Source of the DNA: Hysterangium stoloniferum
Taxonomy: Eukaryota; Basidiomycota; Agaricomycetes; Hysterangiales; Hysterangiaceae
Reading direction: 5' to 3'
Length of the DNA stretch: 64,000 nt
Assembly (NCBI GenBank): GCA_015178975.1
Contig: WHVD01000206.1
Location: forward strand, 62,001 to 126,000
The translations under genes and the position numbers were made by a program. The notes beneath the pieces were generated by a model. That model made no database searches. It was not told the origin of the DNA and was given only the letters and a program-made list of their open reading frames with translations. Each line of letters opens with the position of its first letter. The stretch's first letter is position 1. Of this stretch, positions 57,651 to 64,000 are shown piece by piece.

Positions 57651-57779
57651 TGTTAAAAGTGTAGAAAATGAATGGCTAGACTGAGAATTGAACCCAGTGT
57701 TTCTGCATATATAGCAGGGGTGTTAACCATTACACCACCTAACCCTGGGAAAGCACTGCTAGCATTACTCAATCTAACA
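57651..57779 (-). mobile_element. Small LTR-like insertion (129 bp) carrying a tRNA-like sequence
   Basis: On the minus strand TGTTAGATTGAGTAATG at one end and ACACTTTTAACA at the other; flanked by the exact 5-bp repeat ATCCC (57646-57650 and 57780-57784). Same design as the insert at 9239-9444, with a related terminal sequence. Confidence 0.72.
57674..57744 (-). tRNA. tRNA-like sequence, possible anticodon TAT
   Basis: On the minus strand: acceptor GGTTAGG / TCTAGCC (7 pairs with two wobbles), D arm GTGT-AATGGTTA-ACAC, anticodon stem CTGC/GCAG with loop TATATAT, T arm CTGGG-TTCAATT-CTCAG. TTTT runs follow. The residue before the putative anticodon is A instead of the invariant T, which suggests a pseudogene or a Pol III promoter copy rather than a working tRNA. 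Confidence 0.55.
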
Positions 57780-57784
57780 ATCCC

Positions 57785-58628
57785 ACCACAGACAAGTTAT
57801 TGTGAACTTGCACAGACCACAGTAGATATTAGAATATAACTTGGCTTGTATCTATGAGTAAATTACTGGGGATTATATATATCTACAGTCTTTGTCTTTA
57901 TCCATATTTGGATGAGTGGACCCCTGGTGGACGCAAATCCAGGGGCCACAGGCTCCATTGTGCAAAACATGCTGATGGGGACATGAGCGAGCCCCAACAG
58001 CATGCCAAACTAATAGTAAATACATGAAAAATCAATCAGTTTTAGGGCAATAAAGGAGCAGGAAAGGGTGGGATGGTGGGAAAAAGAAAATTACTCAAGG
58101 AAAGCCTGAGCAATCCTTGAGGGCCGGCCACTCAGATGATGGTGGCAAGAGACAAAAGGTGGTGGGAGCTGACTCCACGATGGCGGAGCTTAAAAGGGGA
58201 AACATTTCCATTACAAAGAACACGTACTAACAGAATTAGTCTGCTCCAGGAAGTGTTGAGATAATAGTGTTATGTAAGCTACCTTTGGTAAGCTGGAATG
58301 CAGTGTAGGGCAACTACTATGCTTATAAATAATATATATAGTATAGAGTCCAAGCATGTAGCCTCTCAGTGAAGCTTTATCACTCACTGAGAGCAGTATT
58401 TAGAACTGCACAAATAATCTCAACAGGAAGAAGGTTCTGGAAGGGATGACAGAGGTACTAAAGCTATGTTAAGTATATTCCAAGATAATCTATAATATTC
58501 TAGGGATGTCAGGTTGATCACCAACACAAATTGTGCCAGAATGAGCTGCAATTACGTAAGACATAATAACATGCTATGTGTATGATATTGTATGGATCTA
58601 TATGTATATATATATATGTATATATATA
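57785..58628. other. Gap without recognised gene
   Basis: No domain or repeat of the window recognised. A TA-rich run (58590-58628) precedes the Tc1 insertion. Confidence 0.5.
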
Positions 58629-60182
58629 CAGTGACTCAAAAAACCCTTCACATGTTTTGTACTTCAGACTTATATCCCTGATAACTCAAAGAATAAAAAT
58701 CCAAAAATATCAAGAATATTTGTGAACATGCACTATCATATCTAGATTATGGAGGTATGATGCCATTACATAAGCTCCAAATATGGAAATATTACAAATA
58801 TTTATATACAAGAGACTCATGTGAAGGGTTTTTTTGCTGGCAACTTTGATGACTATAATGCTTACAGCCATGTGACCTTGTTGATTGTTTACCTCCAATT
58901 GGGTCATATTAACAAAATCATGTGATGTCACATGACCATGTTGTACTGGAGTATAAATATATGGTCTTTAGCAACCAGCAATGCTCCAATTCCCAAAATG
59001 CACACTTTGTCTCTTGCCAGCCAGAATCATATCCTCTCATTGCTTGATGTTGGCCATTCAGCTAGCCACATTGCAGCTTTTACTGGTCATAGCATTTTCA
59101 CAGTCTCTAAGCTTCACTCTAAGCATTGTTCTCATCTCTCTAAGTCCATTGGTGGTCATCCCTCAAAGCTTTCCCCTACCAACATTCACTATGCACAGCA
59201 CCTCATCAGCTCTGGGAAGGCTGACACTGCTGTTGATGTGGCCAAAGCTCTTAGGAGTGTCACCAACCAGTTCATCTGCACCCAAACTGTGTACAATAGT
59301 CTTAATATGGTTGGGAATGCCTCAATAACCCTTCTAATGTTTGGTACTTCAGATTTACATCCCTGATAACTCAGAGAATAAAAATGCAAAAATATCAAAG
59401 ATATTTGTGAATATGCTCTATTATATCTATATTATGGAAATACTACAAATATTTATATATAGGAGACCTATTGGAAGGGATTTTTGGTGAGGTTTGGAGA
59501 AGGATTTGTGATGTTATGGGCCACATGCTGTGGGAAGGACCTGGGTATTCTTTCAAGATAGATGAGAGGATGGATGGGGACCTTTATCTTAAGATTATAG
59601 AGAAGGACCTTCAAGCCAGCTTCAGCTATTATAGAAAATATGTGGGTGATGTCATCTTTCAGCAAGATTATGACCTTGAACATACCTGCAAGAAGGCCCA
59701 GACTTGGTTTCAAGATAATGATTTCAATGTTCTCCAATGGCCAGCACAGTCTCCAGACCTCAACCCCATTGAACACTTGTGGGACTATGAAAAGAGGAGG
59801 CTAAGGGATACTGGTGTTGTGGGAGAGGGTGGAGGAGGAGTGGAACAAGATTGATGCAGAGGTGTGTCAGAATTTGATTGAGAGTATGCCTAGGAGGGTT
59901 GTAGCTGTTTTGAAGGCAAAGGGTGGCTATACTAAGTACTAAATATAAGTAGTTTTGTGGGTCAGAGTGGTCAGCAAAAAAACCCTTCACATGAGTCTCT
60001 TGTATATAAATATTTGTAATATTTCCATATTTGGAGTTTATGTAATGGCATCATACCTCCATATTCTAGATATGATAGAGCATATTCACAAATATTTTTG
60101 ATATTTTTGCATTTTTATTCTTTGAGTTATCAGGGATATAAGTCTGAAGGGTGAAACATGCGAAGGGTTTTTTGAGTCACTG
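58629..60182 (+). mobile_element. Tc1/mariner element (Tc1-B)
   Basis: 1554 bp, starts CAGTGACTCAAAAAACCCTT, inverted repeats of about 220 bp, flanked by TA (58627-58628 and 60183-60184). Unrelated in end sequence to Tc1-A. Confidence 0.92.
58932..59854 (+). pseudogene. Tc1-B transposase, interrupted
   Basis: The N-terminal part has the helix-turn-helix DNA-binding region of Tc1 transposases (LDVGHSASHIAAFTGHSIFT, SKSIGGHPSKLSP); the C-terminal part has the DDE domain: GHMLWEGPGYSFKID, DVIFQQDYDLEHTCKKAQTW, LQWPAQSPDLNPIEHLWD. The region with the first catalytic Asp is missing. Between the two parts, about 59320-59490, lies a stretch that copies the element's own terminal repeat, so the ORF is split. 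It ends near 59940 with VVAVLKAKGGYTKY-like sequence. Confidence 0.85.
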
Positions 60183-60189
60183 TATATTT

Positions 60190-60554
60190 GGCCTTATGAC
60201 AGGCTATTTAATATTCAGTGAAATATCATTGCAATGGTCCCCCTTCATTCAATCCTCTCTATATTTGCATATAAGCTGGTAGAATTAATACTATGTATTG
60301 TATCTGAACATCACCTGAGTTATGAGGCCTGATACTACCTTTTGAAGAAGTTATACTACTCACTATCAAGTGTGCATACAGTAAGTGGCACAACTTGTTC
60401 AAAGGGTGGTATTAAGCCTCACAGCTTAGAGTATATTCATATACAATATATAGTATTAGTCCAACCAGATTATATGCAAATTGAGGAAGAATTGAATGAA
60501 GGGGAGCCATTGCACTGATATTTCACTGAATATTAAATAGCATCTCATAAGGCC
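60190..60554. mobile_element. Foldback element with GGCCTTATGA ends
   Basis: About 365 bp, with arms of roughly 175 bp: GGCCTTATGACAGGCTATTT at the left, its inverted match GGCCTTATGAGATGCTATTT from the right. No ORF. I could not define a clean target duplication in the AT-rich flanks. Confidence 0.7.
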
Positions 60555-60719
60555 GCCTATATACATAAATATATATAACAGACCCCTTGCTTTCTGATTG
60601 TCAATTATTGTGTTAAACAGTATTGAGAATCCTCTGGAAACTTGAGGCTAGGCATCCAGAATGTGGCCTCATCACCATTAAATCTATGTACAGTATGTAT
60701 CACTTAGATCATACATTTC

Positions 60720-62699
60720 AACTCCAAAGTTAAAGTATACCTCACCTCTCAAGAAATTCAAAGGCAACAACCTTGTGCTGATAATAGGCTTCTGCATACA
60801 TTTTCTTATATTTACCCCTCATCCATTCTGGGTTCCAATCTTTCAATGAAGGTGAGTTCTGGCTTGGATCTCCTTTCACCCAGTGGTCTACTGTCTGTTT
60901 CCATCCTGGCAGCACATCCAGATTGTTTTTTTGACACTTGATGATTTTGGGGATATGTAAGGCTATTTTGGGATCACTGGGTGGTCCTGTAGATGTAGAA
61001 TGAGATGTCTGATCAGTATCCTGGTGTGGTATAGTAGATTCAAACTGAAGATGAATTTGGGGAGGTGCCGGATTTGGATTCTGCTCACCACAGTGCCAAT
61101 ATTATCACTGATGGCACAATTAGAATTGTGGCTCAGCATTTGGAGGTCTTGGTATAAAGCAAGCCTTGATGATTTGGGTCCAACCCATGAGAGTTGGCAC
61201 TTGCACACTGCTATGTTCATTGAGAAAGGATGCATCCTTTTCCACCTTTATAGGACACAATGCATCACTGTGACCTTCCTTATAATGATCAAGTTCATCC
61301 AAATAGCAAATTAGTGTATCTCACTTGAATATGAATGTATTAGCATCTCAAATTGAAAGTAGAATCAAATCAAGCAATCACATGTTCACCTTGAGCCCAG
61401 CCACCCCACCAGTGAATTATTGCAAGACTCCAATGCTTACCTACAGGTGCATACACGAACCTATACTGTGTACCACCTTGACGAAAGCAGTGTGTCATTA
61501 ATTTTGTAGTACCAAGCTCAATATTAACACCTTCCACAAATTCATCAGGCCACCTTTGGATTGTGTCATGAGAGATAGGTGTCCTGGGCTGTACAGTTCC
61601 TGTTGAAGTTACACTTGGAAATATAAAATTATTTGGCTCCAATTCATGGCCATATACATAAAAAGGTTTCCAAAAATATAATCCAAGAGTTCATGTGAAA
61701 ATGCATGTCTACTAACAGCATGTCTGGCTGTGGATGGATTTTATATCTGTGACCTAGATGGAAGATGCATTAATCTGGTTACATTAAGTGAGGCCCTTGA
61801 GTGGTACATTACTTTCAAGGTCACCCTCTTTACTAATGTGATGTTGCCAGCCCTTCTGCTGCTCAAGATGAGATTCATCATATTTCCATTGATACCCTTC
61901 CTGAGTTTGCAAGTTCCTTCTGTAGTGCTTAGCCTGCAGTTTTGCAAGCTTAAAATTCCTAAAAATAAATCAATGACATGTACACAGGGTTGATTTAGTG
62001 CCTGCCATGTCCAGAGGGTCCAACCACTTGAATCAAAGGCTCGCATGAATAAATGTTTAGTTACTTTGAGCTGTACTTTCACAAAGTCACTCAGGCATGG
62101 TGTGAGTGAAGTCAACATTTCTTTTGGACACTCCTCATTAGACCAAGCCATTATACAATCCATAAATTCTTTGGACATCACTGCTGAATGCTGCTGTTCA
62201 CCTAAAGCTGTGTCTCTTGCAATTACTGCCTTGAACAATTTCTTTGGCTTCTGGGGCAGATGCTGGATTTCCCCTGGCAATCTTCCTTTCTGGATCCCAG
62301 TGCCATATCCACAATATAATCCATTTGGGTCACTGTTAGCATATTTCTACCTTTAGCAAAAATATTTCCAAGAAAGGAAAGTCAAGGAGCACAAATGAAT
62401 TATCCCAGAACTTCTTCCATGTTCTGCAATTCCTTTCTTTAATTCTTTCCCATTAATTCCTTTTGTAAAACATTTTGTTGCAATGAATAGTGTTAAAGTT
62501 GCCAGTGATGCTCTATTTGGTTTCTGGTCAAAAGTGTATCTAAGTTCTTCCAAAGTCCTGCTTTCTGACAGTTTGATAATATCTGGACAACCAGGTGGAC
62601 ACTTGAAAGAGGCCTTAGCTTCAAGTTGCTCCTGCAACTATTTTCTGGCTTGGTGGAGGGCTCTTTTGTAAGAGCCAAGGGTACTCTTGGAGAAGCCAT
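60720..62699 (-). pseudogene. Crypton-like tyrosine recombinase remnant
   Basis: Minus-strand pieces: N-terminal MASPRVPLALTKEPSTKPEN near 62.7 kb, KASFKCPPGCPDIIKLS, a middle region at 61.74-62.28 kb, then the catalytic-type block MTHCFRQGGTQYRF (H-x2-R-x-G) with WSLAIIHWWGGWAQG at 61.37-61.64 kb, MDELDHYKEGHSDALCPI at 61.12-61.30 kb, and a C-terminal tryptophan-rich part near 60.75-60.96 kb (GWKQTVDHWVKGDP, LKDWNPEW). The arginine-glycine and WWGGW blocks fit the tyrosine recombinases of Crypton-type DNA transposons, which cut and join DNA by a tyrosine link. The nucleophile tyrosine could not be placed with certainty. The pieces are in different frames, so it is broken, though introns could explain some breaks. 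Confidence 0.55.
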
Positions 62700-62714
62700 G
62701 TTCGTCTTTTGAAG

Positions 62715-63590
62715 CTTTCACAGTAGATATGAGAGTCTTCAGAGATATCTATTGGGAACATTGAGTGGACATTGCCTGTGAGACTCCTATGGACAAATCC
62801 AATAAGTCCACAGTGAACAAAACCAACAACAACAACCCATCTACCAGCAATTCAAACTCCACACAATTTGACTAGAAGAATCACAAAAGGTCTTCCAACA
62901 ACAATAACAACACCAACTCTGGAAACGATCAGCAAATGGGGAAATCCACTGGAAAGCCTGACCTTATAGGCAAACTCAGACCCAATGGCAAATTGACCCC
63001 ACAAGAAAGACAGCATTGTATGGACAACAACCTCTGTCTATTGCATGGAAAACCCAGTCATCATGTCCTGGAATGCCTGATAGTGAAAGTGAATTCTGCC
63101 AAGGATTGTGCAGCCAATACTTCCTTCACAGACTTCCCATTGAAAGACAAACTGGCTTCTGATCCAAAAAAAAGAGTAAGCAACCCTTTGGACTCCACAT
63201 GGGCTGAGGGTTGCATTACTTCTCCGTACATTCATGAGTTCACCAGTCTTAACACATCCACTCTTTTGAACTCTGACTCATTATTTGTAAAACTTATGTA
63301 CTTCTGATATGACTGTGAACTCCATTTTTTGTGTGCTTCTAGACTCTGGCTTGACCCATTGTTTTGTGATATTGAATTCACTTGAAAAGATTTGTTGTCC
63401 ACCTATTCAATAAACCCAGTTGGACTCCAACTTTTCAATGGTACAAGCCAAGCAATTTGGTTATCACCCAAGCTTGTGCCCTATCTATCTGGTTCCCATG
63501 TGAAACATCTCAGATGCTCACTTTCTATGTGACACAATTGGACTCAAGTTGCTTGGTTATCCTAGGACACAACTGGCTATCCTGACAGGT
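62715..63590 (+). pseudogene. gypsy-3 gag end and protease fragment
   Basis: Plus strand: zinc-knuckle remnant NLCLLHGKPSHHVLECL near 63.03 kb (altered from the gypsy-1 form), a linker, then protease-region homology LVITQACALSIWFPCETSQM and LGHNWLS (63.45-63.58 kb). Closest in the window to gypsy-2. Fossil, truncated on both sides. Confidence 0.8.
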
Positions 63591-64000
63591 CAGGTTCATG
63601 GCCAAGGATCGCTGAATCCAGATGAAACTCGCCATCCCTTGCCTATGAAAACCAATCCATTCACCCTGCCAGGAGGAGAGCCTAGCAACTTATCTGAAAG
63701 TTCAAATGACTTCAAGGATGGTCGAAATCAAGGACATGGGGGTGAAACCCAGAAATTCCCAGGGCTAACACCAAAGATAATGAATTACCTAAGGACAAGG
63801 TGCTTGCTCTCAACACCAACAACATCAAGACTAAATGGTCTGATTTACCTGAGTATGATGGAAGCCACTCTAAAGCATTGGAGTATATCCTGGACATCAT
63901 GAGTCTCTCAGAAATATCTGAATCAATGACTTCGCTGTTGGGAGTCACTCTGCCCAGATGACTCACAGGGAATGCTAAGATTTGGTGGAGTGCTCTAGAT
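63591..64000 (+). pseudogene. Gag fragment of another Gypsy element, running off the window
   Basis: Plus strand WSDLPEYDGSHSKALEYILD and LTGNAKIWWSALD look like a retrotransposon gag (W-W end of the capsid domain), unlike gypsy-1 gag. It joins the gypsy-3 protease piece abruptly, so two fossils meet here. Continues beyond 64000. Confidence 0.55.

Overview
The window looks like a fungal chromosome, most likely a mushroom-type basidiomycete (Agaricomycete). The spliced genes have short GT-AG introns of about 44-90 bp. The host families (F-box, RTA1, NAPE-PLD-like, DUF6589-like and RecQ-like remnants) are typical of such genomes, as are chromodomain Ty3/Gypsy and Ty1/Copia elements. No rRNA, CRISPR or bacterial-style operon is seen. 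Organism assignment is inference; no species-specific marker was recognised.

Layout. 1-8.2 kb: copy 1 of a duplicated segment with an F-box gene, split by a decayed Copia element (2122-7864) that itself holds a solo LTR. 8.6-15.9 kb: a second decayed Copia element carrying a nest of LTR insertions and a 206-bp LTR-like insert that contains a tRNA-like sequence. 16.2-23.8 kb: a young, nearly whole chromodomain Gypsy element with 584-bp LTRs, TSD TGATT, and two extra antisense ORFs, one with Zn2Cys6-type cysteine spacing. 24.1-24.8 kb: LTR remnants. 25.2-28.7 kb: copy 2 of the F-box segment, split by a 1240-bp hAT-type element whose empty site is still visible in copy 1. 28.7-38.4 kb: a gene island with an RTA1-family membrane protein, a 74-residue secreted cysteine-rich protein, a NAPE-PLD-like metallo-hydrolase and a broken dihydroflavonol-reductase-like gene fused at its 3' end to an LTR. 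38.4-48.1 kb: an old Gypsy element with a Tc1 element and many LTRs inside and around it. 48.2-49.4 kb: a CACTG foldback MITE and a solo LTR. 49.4-56.4 kb: a second island with DUF6589-like and RecQ-helicase remnants and one multi-exon gene of unknown function. 56.4-60.6 kb: two more foldback MITEs, a second LTR-like insert with a tRNA-like sequence, a Tc1 element and another foldback element. 60.7-62.7 kb: a Crypton-like tyrosine-recombinase remnant. 62.7-64 kb: fragments of further Gypsy gag/protease sequence.

The host genes do not form an obvious pathway. The main story is element nesting: many insertions keep exact target-site duplications, so their order can be read. CpG dinucleotides are almost gone from the old elements but kept in the gene islands and the young Gypsy, which suggests CpG-directed methylation and deamination. 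The most unusual signals are the antisense Zn2Cys6-like ORF in the Gypsy element and the pair of small LTR-like insertions that each carry a tRNA-like sequence.
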